The notes under the pieces: model-generated
The model's database searches: none
What the model saw: only the letters and a program-made list of their open reading frames with translations
Told to the model about the DNA's origin: nothing
Made by a program: the position numbers and the translations under genes
From: Nocardioides sp. BP30
GTDB taxonomy: Bacteria > Actinomycetota > Actinomycetes > Propionibacteriales > Nocardioidaceae
Direction: 5' to 3'
Assembly: GCF_029873215.1 (NCBI RefSeq)
Contig: NZ_CP123620.1
Coordinates: 4,092,001 to 4,156,000, forward strand
Length of the DNA: 64,000 nucleotides
In this document: piece after piece, positions 33,855-41,282 of the stretch
Numbering within the stretch: the first letter of the stretch is position 1
How the letters are laid out: the number at the start of each line of letters is the position of its first letter

Positions 33855-36704
33855 GGCGCCCTCCCTCCTGCTCTGGTCCGATCTCTGGTCCGGTTCGATC
33901 CACGGCTCCAGCCATGACGCAACACGGCCTGGCTGGTTCTGCCCGCCGCTGCGGGCGGCGCCGCGGCGGCTGCTCGACGAGGTGTCGGCGGCGGCGCCGC
34001 GCGGGGTGCCGGTCCTGCGGCGGACGGGGGCGGCGGAGGACGCGCTCGACGGCGCGGCGCTGGCGGCTCCGTTCGCCGCCGCGGCGCTGTCGAGGTGCGC
34101 GCCGGGGTGCGTGCTCGCATGCAGGAACGCCCGAAGGGCGGCGGCGTCTCCGCCGGCGGGCATGGCCGGTACCGGCGGGGCCTGGGTCGCGTGGGGGCTC
34201 GGCTGGGCGGCCGGGGCGGCGGGCGACGCCGAGGTCGGGGCTGAAGACGGGGCCGACGGCGGGGCCGAGGACGGCTCGGCTCCGGTGTGGTCGATCCCGC
34301 TCCGCCGGCCGGGCTCAGCGACGCGGCCGGACGCGGCCGGCCGGGCGAGCGACCGCGTGGCGGGTGCCCGGCGCAGCGGCGGCGCAGCGGGGTCCGACAG
34401 GCCGGCGCGGCCGGCCGGCGCGCCGGTTCCAGGCGTGGTGCCATCCCGTGTGCCGGCCTCATGCATGCGCGGGAGTCGATCGCCGGATGGCGTGGGGCCG
34501 GCGTCGCCCGAGGCGGCGGGCTGCGGCCGGGTCAGCCGGGGCGTCAGCAGTCCGAGACCACCGCCGGCGTGCGTGCGTCGGCTGGTGGACTGTCGCCGTA
34601 CCGGCGCGGCCGGGTCGTCGCCGGAGCGAGCCTCGCGCGCAGCGGTGGGCCGCAGGGCAGGCGCGGTGGGCAGGGCGCCCGTGCCGAGGCCGGCCGTCGC
34701 GGGCCGGATCTGGGCGGAGCCGCCGAACCCGCTCGGCAGGCCGCCGGAGCTCTCCGCCGCGCGGCCGGCGCGCGGCCCGAGGGTCAGCAGGTCGGGCATC
34801 GCCAGGCCGAGGCCGGGCGTCACCGAGCGCAGTGCACTCAGCGAGGCGCGCGACCAGTCGCCGCTGTCGTGGGCGAGGGCGCCGGGGTGGGCGTCACGGG
34901 TCTCGACCTGACGGCGGACCGGGGCCGTCGCCGGTGTCGTCGCCGGTGTCGTCGCCGGTGTTGTCGCCGGTGTTGCCGCCGGTCGTCCGACGTTCGCCGG
35001 CGCGGTGGGCGCGGTGGGCTCCGGAGCCGCCGCCTGTGCGGTGGTGGCCGAGGCCGCGGAGCGTCCGGCAGTGCCGGGCGCTCCGGCCGACGACGTGGCC
35101 GACGTGGCCGACGTGGCCGACGACGTGGCCGACGAACCGGCCGACGAACCGGCCGACAAACCGGCCGACGTGCCGCCGCCGGCCCTGGAAGCGGTGGGTG
35201 CAGCCGGTCCGGCGCCGGCCGAGGCAGCGGCCTGGTTCCGCTCGAGCGTCCGGCGGCGCACGACAGCCGACGTGCCGGCCCAGGACTCGCGCCGGCTCGG
35301 CCGTGCGGCCGGGGCCGCCGAAGGCTGGTCCGCCAGCAGGGCGGCCGTCGCCGTCCTGACGTGCTCGACCGTGCCGACGCTCCGGCGCAACACCCGGTCC
35401 TCGCCGCGCAGACCGGCCGCCTGGTGGTGCCGGGCACGGCTCCAGAGCTGCGCTCCGGGGCGTGCGGCGTCGTCCGACCGGACGGCGAGCGCCGTCCCGC
35501 CGGCAGCACCCGCGACCAGCGAACGCCGCACGGCAGCGTCCCCGGGCTGTCCGGGCTCTCCGGGCTCTCCGGCGGCGGTGAGCTCGGCGCTGTCGCGGCG
35601 CGCCCTGGCCGCGGCGAGCCTCGACGCGAGCGGGCGGAGCTGGAAGGGGGCCCGGCGCAGCGTCGGTGCGGCGGCGGGCGACGGTGCACCGGCCGGGTCG
35701 CTCCCCGCGGGGGCGCCCCCCGGAGCCGCCCCGAGGGCTGTCACGGCGGCCGTCGGGGTCACCGGCGCCGTCGTCGACGCCGAGCCGGATGCCTCTGAGG
35801 TGGCGGGCACCGTCCCGCCGGAAGGCGGCGGCGTGGACCCGACCGACGCGGAGCTCGAGCCCGGTACAGCCGGCGAGTCGGGCGCAGCAGGGATGGACGC
35901 GGCGGGCGCCGCGCCGCGCGTGGAGGCGCCGCTCGTGGACCCCGCGCTCGTGGGCCCGCCGCTCGGAGCCGGAGCCGAGCCGGCGACGGAACCGGAGGCG
36001 GGGGCCGCCGCATGCCCGGCCAACCCCTGCGCCGGCGGCGCCGTCGCGGGCGCAGCCTGACCAGGACCAGGAGCAGGAGCAGCAGCAGCGGGCACCCTCC
36101 GGGCGGGCGCCGGCGCGGAGGCGGCCGCCGACCGGGCGGACTCCATCCGCCGGCGCACCGTCGCAGCGCCGAGCCGCGCGGTGTCGCCTGACGTCAGCAT
36201 CGGACCGGCGGCGCTCACCTCGTCGTGGCGGCGCACCCGCACGACCTGGCCCTGAAGGCCGTCCAGGATCCCCCCGGGCGTGTAGGACTCCTCGTTCTGC
36301 ACCGCGCGGGCGGCACGCGGCAGACCACGCGTCGGCAGCTCCTGCTCGGACAGCTGGGACCGAGCCCCGGTCAGCCACGGCGGGGCACCTCCCGGACGCC
36401 GCGGCGCCACCGGCGCGGCACCGGCGGAGGAAGCCGAGGTCGCATCGGCATCGGTGCCGCCGGTCCACCAGCGCGGCGGCCGGACGGAGTCGTCCTGCGA
36501 GCCGGGGCCGCGAAGCGCCCGGCGTACCTCCACCGGACGCGACAGCGAGGAGGAGAACCGCTCCACCGAGGAGGCCAGCGAGCCGATCCGGGTCGGCAGT
36601 GGCCGCCCGGCCGGCGGGCCGGGCAGGCGCATGCGCCCGACGACCTCGCGGCCGAGTCGGGTGCTGTCCTGGTACGGGACCTGCTCGCTGGTCATCTCAC
36701 TCAT
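33366..36704 (-). CDS. Large disordered Pro/Ala/Ser-rich CIS-cluster protein with repeated (V/L)RR motifs
   Basis: The product is 1112 aa from ATG 36704. It is mostly low-complexity A, P, S, T and G, with about twelve short islands around a (V/L)RR core, such as ATVRRRME, PTLRRAPF, AAVRRSLV, AVVRRRTL, APVRRQVE, APVRRQST, PPLRRAPA, APVRRRTG and EPVRRFPF. The N-terminus (PYQDSTRLGREVVGRMRLPG) and the C-terminal helix (LDPQQLDEVIAAVVDRIEQR-VVDELERRGRR) look more structured. There is no signal peptide or TM helix. An internal ATG at 33854 with GGAGGGAGG upstream may also make the C-terminal 162 aa separately. It is not recognised as a named CIS part; scaffold, length control or cargo handling are all open. 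Confidence 0.7.
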   Translation of the reverse strand: MSEMTSEQVPYQDSTRLGREVVGRMRLPGPPAGRPLPTRIGSLASSVERFSSSLSRPVEVRRALRGPGSQDDSVRPPRWWTGGTDADATSASSAGAAPVAPRRPGGAPPWLTGARSQLSEQELPTRGLPRAARAVQNEESYTPGGILDGLQGQVVRVRRHDEVSAAGPMLTSGDTARLGAATVRRRMESARSAAASAPAPARRVPAAAAPAPGPGQAAPATAPPAQGLAGHAAAPASGSVAGSAPAPSGGPTSAGSTSGASTRGAAPAASIPAAPDSPAVPGSSSASVGSTPPPSGGTVPATSEASGSASTTAPVTPTAAVTALGAAPGGAPAGSDPAGAPSPAAAPTLRRAPFQLRPLASRLAAARARRDSAELTAAGEPGEPGQPGDAAVRRSLVAGAAGGTALAVRSDDAARPGAQLWSRARHHQAAGLRGEDRVLRRSVGTVEHVRTATAALLADQPSAAPAARPSRRESWAGTSAVVRRRTLERNQAAASAGAGPAAPTASRAGGGTSAGLSAGSSAGSSATSSATSATSATSSAGAPGTAGRSAASATTAQAAAPEPTAPTAPANVGRPAATPATTPATTPATTPATAPVRRQVETRDAHPGALAHDSGDWSRASLSALRSVTPGLGLAMPDLLTLGPRAGRAAESSGGLPSGFGGSAQIRPATAGLGTGALPTAPALRPTAAREARSGDDPAAPVRRQSTSRRTHAGGGLGLLTPRLTRPQPAASGDAGPTPSGDRLPRMHEAGTRDGTTPGTGAPAGRAGLSDPAAPPLRRAPATRSLARPAASGRVAEPGRRSGIDHTGAEPSSAPPSAPSSAPTSASPAAPAAQPSPHATQAPPVPAMPAGGDAAALRAFLHASTHPGAHLDSAAAANGAASAAPSSASSAAPVRRRTGTPRGAAADTSSSSRRGAARSGGQNQPGRVASWLEPWIEPDQRSDQSRREGAMSSHVPEGRPRPPVMPLPPASASQDGNLPEPVRRFPFRGGKGQRQEPNATQSGTAQKPTGGSFLERTAHLFSSPAATRPAGGAAGAAGGFSAAGGAVDAAALASVIYPAQAAAGQAGPAVPASGSLDPQQLDEVIAAVVDRIEQRVVDELERRGRRSGRGGF
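34918..34977 (-). repeat. Short tandem repeat encoding ATPATTPATTP
   Basis: A 15-nt unit like GTCGCCGGTGTCGTC is repeated about four times in frame inside the disordered CIS gene. Confidence 0.8.
35094..35162 (-). repeat. Short tandem repeats encoding Ser/Ala/Thr tract
   Basis: Units GACGTGGCC and GACGAACCGGCC are each repeated three to four times in frame, encoding SAGSSAGSS and SATSATSATSS-type sequence in the disordered CIS protein. Confidence 0.8.
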
Positions 36705-36744
36705 CGGGGATCGGACGGAAGAGGCGGTGGCTCGGGGGCGGTGA

Positions 36745-37251
36745 CTAGGCGGTGGCGGGCTTGGCGGAGACGAAGCCGTGGTGGGCGATCTCGAGCTCCT
36801 CCTGGAGCGGGTCGTCCCGGCTGACATCGAAGTCCGGGCCCTTCCAGCGCACCGGCCACACGTCGTTGAAGTTCCACGAGCGCAGCCGGCTGCCGTCCAG
36901 ACCTATCACCGTCACGGCCCCGGTCGACTTCGTCAGCTTGTTGCCCGACGCGGCGAACCCCTCGCCGGAGCTCTTCTGCAGCCAGGCGAACAGGGCGTCA
37001 CTGTCGGTGACGCCGCGCCGGAAGATCAGGTTCGGCCACGTCACCCGGCCGGGCAGCTTGTGGCTGAAGCCGTTCTGGCCGCCCTCGAGGATCTGATAGG
37101 TCTCCACCGTCATCTCCAGGCCGGAGACGGAGGAGAAGACGCCGATCTCGGCGCCGTCGAGCTCGAACAGGAAGCGGCTGGCCGTGGCCAGGTCCGAGCC
37201 CAGCAGGTTCTGTGCGGCCGGCGACGCGGCCGACGAGGGGGTGATGCTCAT
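36745..37251 (-). CDS. CIS tube-type protein (gp19 family), second copy
   Basis: The product is 168 aa of the T4 gp19-like tail tube family: ATASRFLFELDGAEIGVFSS-VSGLEM, LPGRVTWPNLIFRRGVTDSD, LFAWLQKS and a final beta-strand pair (PLQEELEIAHHGFVSA). It differs from the main tube protein at 37951, being longer by 10 residues with different surface loops. In Afp/PVC systems such extra tube proteins form the first tube rings above the spike. Position 40 bp before the disordered gene and after the DUF6760 gene fits an initiator role. Confidence 0.9.
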   Translation of the reverse strand: MSITPSSAASPAAQNLLGSDLATASRFLFELDGAEIGVFSSVSGLEMTVETYQILEGGQNGFSHKLPGRVTWPNLIFRRGVTDSDALFAWLQKSSGEGFAASGNKLTKSTGAVTVIGLDGSRLRSWNFNDVWPVRWKGPDFDVSRDDPLQEELEIAHHGFVSAKPATA

Positions 37252-37262
37252 CGGATCTCCTC

Positions 37263-37439
37263 TCAGGCACCGAACTCACGGACCGACTGCCAGGCCCGCT
37301 CGTTGAGGTTCACCACGGCGCGCACCATCCGCACCCGGTCCATGTGCTCGAGGTCGAGCAGGTCGTCCATGGACCAGTGCAGGTGGTAGGCGAGGAAGGC
37401 GATCTCCTGCCACAGCGCGTCGGTGGGGTAGCGCAGCAT
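37263..37439 (-). CDS. DUF6760-type small CIS protein
   Basis: This 58-aa frame starts at ATG 37439: MLRYPTDALWQEIAFLAYHL, then HWSMDDLLDLEHMDRVRMV and a C-terminal NERAWQSVREFGA. It matches the small conserved protein found beside tube genes in CIS and phage-tail-like loci. It starts 3 nt below the stop of the tail assembly gene and ends 11 nt before the second tube gene. It resembles a gpG/gpGT-type assembly partner in size and position; that is inference. The 4-gene spacing and codon usage make it a real gene. Confidence 0.85.
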   Translation of the reverse strand: MLRYPTDALWQEIAFLAYHLHWSMDDLLDLEHMDRVRMVRAVVNLNERAWQSVREFGA

Positions 37440-37442
37440 GAC

Positions 37443-37943
37443 CTAGAGCGACCGCCGCGGCAGTTCCTCGATGGCGCTGCGCATCCCGGTGCGAGGCACC
37501 GGCGTCTCCGCCGGCGGTCCCGCGGACCCGTCCCCGGGCGTCTCCGGCGCGGCGGCGGGTGCCACCGGGCCGGAGGCGGATGCGGGCGCGGGGGACCCGA
37601 GCAGGTCGGACTCCTCCTGGGCCCGCATCAGGGCGTCGTACTCGGCCTGGTTGCCGAAGTTGATCACTCCGTAGAAGTCCTGGAGGAATGCCAGGTCGAC
37701 AGCGAAGAGCCCCTCGATCTCGTAGGGGGTGACCATCTCCAGGGTGCCCAGCTTCTCGATGACCCGCGTCAGCACGAGGATCGTCAGCCGCGGGTCGTCC
37801 GGGCCGCTGACCATGGGGTCGCGCAGCGGCTCGAGCTCGTCGCGGGCGGTGGCCAGCCGCATCGTCCCGGTGCGATGCAGCTGGCCACTCCCGTCGACGT
37901 ACCCCCGCGGAAGCGTGAACTCGTAAGAAGTACGCAGCGTCAC
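37443..37943 (-). CDS. CIS/phage tail assembly protein
   Basis: The product is 166 aa. The N-terminus (TLRTSYEFTLPRGYVDGSGQ, then RTGTMRLATARDELEPLRDP) and the PRLTILVLTRVIEKLG / YEIEGLFAVDLAFLQDFYGV-IN blocks match a tail assembly protein family that follows the tube gene in actinobacterial CIS loci. The C-terminal 55 residues are a Pro/Ala/Gly-rich disordered tail. It is probably an assembly chaperone of the tube or hub and not part of the particle. It lies 7 bp below the main tube gene. Confidence 0.8.
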   Translation of the reverse strand: MTLRTSYEFTLPRGYVDGSGQLHRTGTMRLATARDELEPLRDPMVSGPDDPRLTILVLTRVIEKLGTLEMVTPYEIEGLFAVDLAFLQDFYGVINFGNQAEYDALMRAQEESDLLGSPAPASASGPVAPAAAPETPGDGSAGPPAETPVPRTGMRSAIEELPRRSL

Positions 37944-37950
37944 GAACGAC

Positions 37951-38427
37951 TCACTTGACTCGCTGGAGGCGCTCGATCACCAAGGTGATGTTCTCCTTGA
38001 CCGGCTCGTTGGAGTCCGAGCTCATCTGGTCGGTGGAGATCTTGCTCGGCCAGCCGTTGAAGAAGTTGTACCGGCCGATCTCCGCCTGCGAGGAGTCGTA
38101 GAGGACGACCGAGCCGTTCTTGCGGTTGTTGGTCCGGTCGCCGATCACGAAGCCCTTGTCGTGGATCGTGTAGAACCACTTCCAGATCGGGTCGTTCATC
38201 GCGTCCTTGGGCGCCATCCGGGTGATGGTGAGGTCGGAGACCTTGAGGACCGAGCCGCGGGTCTTGACCTGCTGCTTGATCCCGCCGGGGCCGGCCTGGG
38301 ACATGGTGACGACGTCGAACTCGAGGTCGAGTCCGCCGACGCTGGAGAGGACGATCGAGACGCCGTCGAGCTCCAGGTAGAAGTTCTGCGCGACGATCGG
38401 GTCGGTGGAGATGAGGTCATTGGGCAT
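37951..38427 (-). CDS. CIS major inner tube protein (gp19 family)
   Basis: The product is 158 aa: PIVAQNFYLELDGVSIVLSS-VGGLDLEFDVV, KTRGSVLKVSDLTITRMAPK, IWKWFYTIHDKG and VKENITLVIERLQRVK. It is of the Hcp/gp19 fold and stacks as hexamers to form the inner tube through which cargo leaves. It directly follows the sheath gene, the usual place of the major tube gene. There are 50 bp between them with no terminator seen. Confidence 0.93.
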   Translation of the reverse strand: MPNDLISTDPIVAQNFYLELDGVSIVLSSVGGLDLEFDVVTMSQAGPGGIKQQVKTRGSVLKVSDLTITRMAPKDAMNDPIWKWFYTIHDKGFVIGDRTNNRKNGSVVLYDSSQAEIGRYNFFNGWPSKISTDQMSSDSNEPVKENITLVIERLQRVK

Positions 38428-38477
38428 GGTGCGCTCCCTGTCTGTCTACGTCTGAGGTGGGGGTGACGGCGCGCCGG

Positions 38478-40052
38478 TCAGGCAGCGCTCTGCTTCTTCT
38501 GGCTGATCCGGAAGACCACGAACTCGGCAGGCTTGACCGGCGCGATGCCGACCTCGACCACCAGCATGCCAGCGTCGATCGACTCCGGCGGGTTCGTCTC
38601 GGCGTCGCACTTGACGTAGAACGCCTCGTCAGCGCTGGCGCCGAACAGGGCGCCGGCGCTCCACAGGCCTCGCAGGAAGCCGCTCACGGTCCGCTTGACG
38701 CCCTCCCACAGGGTGACGTCGTTGGGCTCGAAGACGGCGTACTGCGTGCCGGTGAGGATCGCTGTCTCGATCATGTTGAACAGACGACGGACGTTGATGT
38801 AGGTCCAGTCGGTGTCCGAGGAGAGGGTGCGGGCACCCCAGATCCGGATGCCGCGGGTGCCGAACGGGCGGATGCAGTTGATCCCGATCGGGTTGAGCAG
38901 GGACTGCTCGTTCTGGGACACGGTGCGCTCCAGGTCGAGCACGCCGCGGATGGTGTCGTTGGCCGGGGCCTTCCACACGCCGCGGGTGTCGTCGGTGCGG
39001 GCCCAGACGCCGGCGATGTGACCCGACGGCGGGATCAGGATCTCGCTGTCGCCGTTGACGCCGATCGGGTTCTCGACCTTGATCCAGGGGTAGTAGAGGG
39101 CGGCGTACGCCGAGTCGTACATCGCGACCTCGGAGCGCCACTCCTTGATCTGCTGGGGGTTCATGCCCGGAGGAGCGTCGAGGACGGCCATCCGGTTGCC
39201 GTTCTGCTCGCAGTGGCTGATCAGCGCGGTCTGGACCGCCTTCCACAGCCCGAGGTCGACGGTGCCGTCCTCCTTCGTGGCGGCGGTGACCAGGTCGGGA
39301 ACGACCACCATGGTGACGTCCTCGGCCACGGCGAGACCGCCGATGCCCGCACGGGCCGACTCCGAGCCGGCGAACTTGCGACCGTTGACAGCGACCGGGA
39401 CCGGCGCGGCCTTCTCCAGGTCGTACACGCCCGGCTTGAGCAGCTCGAGCTGGCTGGCGACGTCCGCGTCCTCGGCCAGGTCGAAGTCGATCTTGATCTT
39501 GGTGGAGGTGGCGTTCACCTTGGTGGCGACGTTGGCGTCACCCTTGGCGAAGCTGAGGCCGGAGAAGGACTCGACCGGCTCGCCGCCCTCCAGGACCGTG
39601 AGCGTGAAGGTGGCGGGGCCGTCGTCGTCGGCCTCGCCCGGGTCGTCGGTGCTGACGGCCACGGCGATGTCGGCGTCGGGCTCGAGGCTCTCGACAGCCA
39701 CCGGCAGGCCGAGGGCGCGGTCCGCTGCCGGCAGCGCCAGGCGGGCCGGCTCACCGGCGGGCTCGGTGTTGGGCACGCGGCAGATGTAGGCGATGGAGCC
39801 GCCGTTGGCGAAGTAGCCGTAGACGGACAGCGGCAGCATGCAACCCGGTGCGAAGCCGCCGTAGAGGCTCTCGAACTGGGTCCAGCTGGTGACCAGGCGC
39901 GGGGCCAGACCCTGCGGGTCGTTGGGGTCGTCGGTCGGGGCGGTGGCGGTGAAGCCGACGAAGGCGGCGATCGCCGTGGGCGCGGCGGTCAGCACCTTCT
40001 GCGAGGAGGTGACCTCTTCGACGTAGACGCCCGGGGCGGTGTAGGTAGGCAT
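38478..40052 (-). CDS. CIS contractile sheath protein
   Basis: The product is 524 aa. It begins PTYTAPGVYVEEVTSSQKVL-TAAPTAIAAFVGFTATAP, the universal sheath N-terminus. The C-terminal core has SPPSGHIAGVWARTDDTRGV-WKAPAN-like sequence, then NPIGINCIRPFGTRGIRIWG-ARTL and LFNMIETAILTGTQYAVFEP, which form the helical contractile lattice. The variable middle insertion (about residues 90-230) would face outward. One sheath gene only is present. It is an essential component and the best evidence for a real CIS. Confidence 0.96.
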   Translation of the reverse strand: MPTYTAPGVYVEEVTSSQKVLTAAPTAIAAFVGFTATAPTDDPNDPQGLAPRLVTSWTQFESLYGGFAPGCMLPLSVYGYFANGGSIAYICRVPNTEPAGEPARLALPAADRALGLPVAVESLEPDADIAVAVSTDDPGEADDDGPATFTLTVLEGGEPVESFSGLSFAKGDANVATKVNATSTKIKIDFDLAEDADVASQLELLKPGVYDLEKAAPVPVAVNGRKFAGSESARAGIGGLAVAEDVTMVVVPDLVTAATKEDGTVDLGLWKAVQTALISHCEQNGNRMAVLDAPPGMNPQQIKEWRSEVAMYDSAYAALYYPWIKVENPIGVNGDSEILIPPSGHIAGVWARTDDTRGVWKAPANDTIRGVLDLERTVSQNEQSLLNPIGINCIRPFGTRGIRIWGARTLSSDTDWTYINVRRLFNMIETAILTGTQYAVFEPNDVTLWEGVKRTVSGFLRGLWSAGALFGASADEAFYVKCDAETNPPESIDAGMLVVEVGIAPVKPAEFVVFRISQKKQSAA

Positions 40053-40191
40053 GCAGTTGCTCCCAGAGGTAAGACGTGACTGATCAGGGTGGGGTGATGC
40101 ATTCAGGTCGTACGACGGCGCCGAGCCCGCAGTCGTCCAGGCCGGAGCGGCCGGTATCGCTTGTTACTCAGGTTGTGGATCGGGTCGTGAC

Positions 40192-40584
40192 TCAGTTCGT
40201 GATGGTCTTCACCGCCCCCGGCATCGTGACGGTGATGACTCCACCCCAGGCGCAGTTGCAGGTGGCCGGGTTGGTCAGTGCGGGCTTGCCGCCGATCATC
40301 GTGGTCGACGAGCCCGGGGCCCACGGGGCCGGCAGCATCGGCACACAGGGCATCGGGGTGAGCACGCCGAGCGCGGCTGCGGTGGCCGCGGCGACGGTGG
40401 GGTTGGACATGCTCGAGCACATCCCGAAGGGCGGGATGTTGACCAGCGGCAGGTTGTCCATGATCGTCGCGGCCGGCTGGCCCTCGATCATCACCCGCGC
40501 GGTCGGCAGCACCGTCATGGTCGACGGGGCCGCCCCCCAGATACAGGTCAGCGTCGCTGTGCCGACCACGTTCGGACCGCCCAT
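40192..40584 (-). CDS. DUF4280/PAAR-like spike-tip protein
   Basis: The product is 130 aa. It starts GGPNVVGTATLTCIWGAAPS and carries the duplicated PAAR-like layout (ATIMDNLPLVNIPPFGMCSS; PMPCVPMLPAPWAPGS; IGGKPALTNPATCNCAWGGV). Cys residues in the pattern C...C...C may bind metal at the spike tip. Such proteins sharpen the VgrG spike. The gene lies first in the leftward CIS set, 139 bp above the sheath gene. Confidence 0.85.
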   Translation of the reverse strand: MGGPNVVGTATLTCIWGAAPSTMTVLPTARVMIEGQPAATIMDNLPLVNIPPFGMCSSMSNPTVAAATAAALGVLTPMPCVPMLPAPWAPGSSTTMIGGKPALTNPATCNCAWGGVITVTMPGAVKTITN

Positions 40585-40612
40585 CAGCGTCCTCCTCCGG
40601 TGCGTGCGCGGC

Positions 40613-41119
40613 TCACAGCTTGCTGCCCTTCACCGAGGTGGTCAGCGGCCTGCCGTCGGTGGTGATGAAGCACAGCACGGTGCGGTCGTCGTCCTGCCAG
40701 CTGCGCGCCGAGGGCGCCAGATAGGTGAAGAACAGCGAGGAGTCGAGGTAGCTCACCCCGACGTAGGCGGTGAACCGCTGGGCGCAGGCCCCCTGGGCGA
40801 AGGAGGCGAGCGCGTCGTTGCCCGGGAAGTCGCTGCTGGCCTTGCCGTCGGCACCGGCGGCCGGGGTGTAGACGGCCGCGGCGTACGCCTCCTTGCCGTG
40901 CGGCTTGGTGCAGGGCACCTGGTCGACGTCGCTGATCTGGGCCTTGACCGAGGTCGGCGCCGTGAAGCACTCGCCGACCTTGACCTTGAAGACCGAGGTC
41001 CCGCCGCCGTCGTGACCGAAGCCGCAGGCGGCCACGAGCGGGGACAGCGCGACCAGGGCCGCACCACGTGCGGCCCGGCGCCGGCCGGCCTCCCTCAACA
41101 ACACGACGTGGATCATCAC
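40613..41119 (-). CDS. Lipoprotein, septum-formation-like domain
   Basis: The product is 168 aa. A signal sequence with lipobox LSPLVAAC is followed by KVKVGECFTAPTSVKAQISD-VDQVPCTKPHGKEAYA, resembling the Septum_form family of actinobacterial secreted proteins (conserved Cys pairs, GxCF and VPCxxPH). The role of the family is poorly defined. It lies at the head of the leftward set, 28 bp above the DUF4280 gene, so it is probably co-transcribed with the CIS. It may be an outside-facing partner of the machine; that is inference. Confidence 0.7.
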   Translation of the reverse strand: MMIHVVLLREAGRRRAARGAALVALSPLVAACGFGHDGGGTSVFKVKVGECFTAPTSVKAQISDVDQVPCTKPHGKEAYAAAVYTPAAGADGKASSDFPGNDALASFAQGACAQRFTAYVGVSYLDSSLFFTYLAPSARSWQDDDRTVLCFITTDGRPLTTSVKGSKL

Positions 41120-41282
41120 CCGCCCCTGCGGCGCGGCGCAGCCGATTCGCGATATTCATCTGATTCTCAGCGATCGAAAATCACTGTTTCCCTGCGCCTA
41201 CCGACCGGGCTCCGTACGCTCTTTCGCGTTGCGGCCCACGAGAGACGGGTCGCGGGAGGTCTGTCGTGTTCCGAGCGCTTGC
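41120..41282. promoter_or_regulatory. Divergent promoter region of the CIS locus
   Basis: This 163-bp gap separates the leftward CIS genes from the rightward giant-protein genes. Bases about 41147-41192 are markedly AT-richer than the surroundings (CGATATTCATCTGATTCTCA, then CGAAAATCACTGTTT), as expected for a promoter or a regulator-binding island. No clear operator was identified. Confidence 0.5.
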
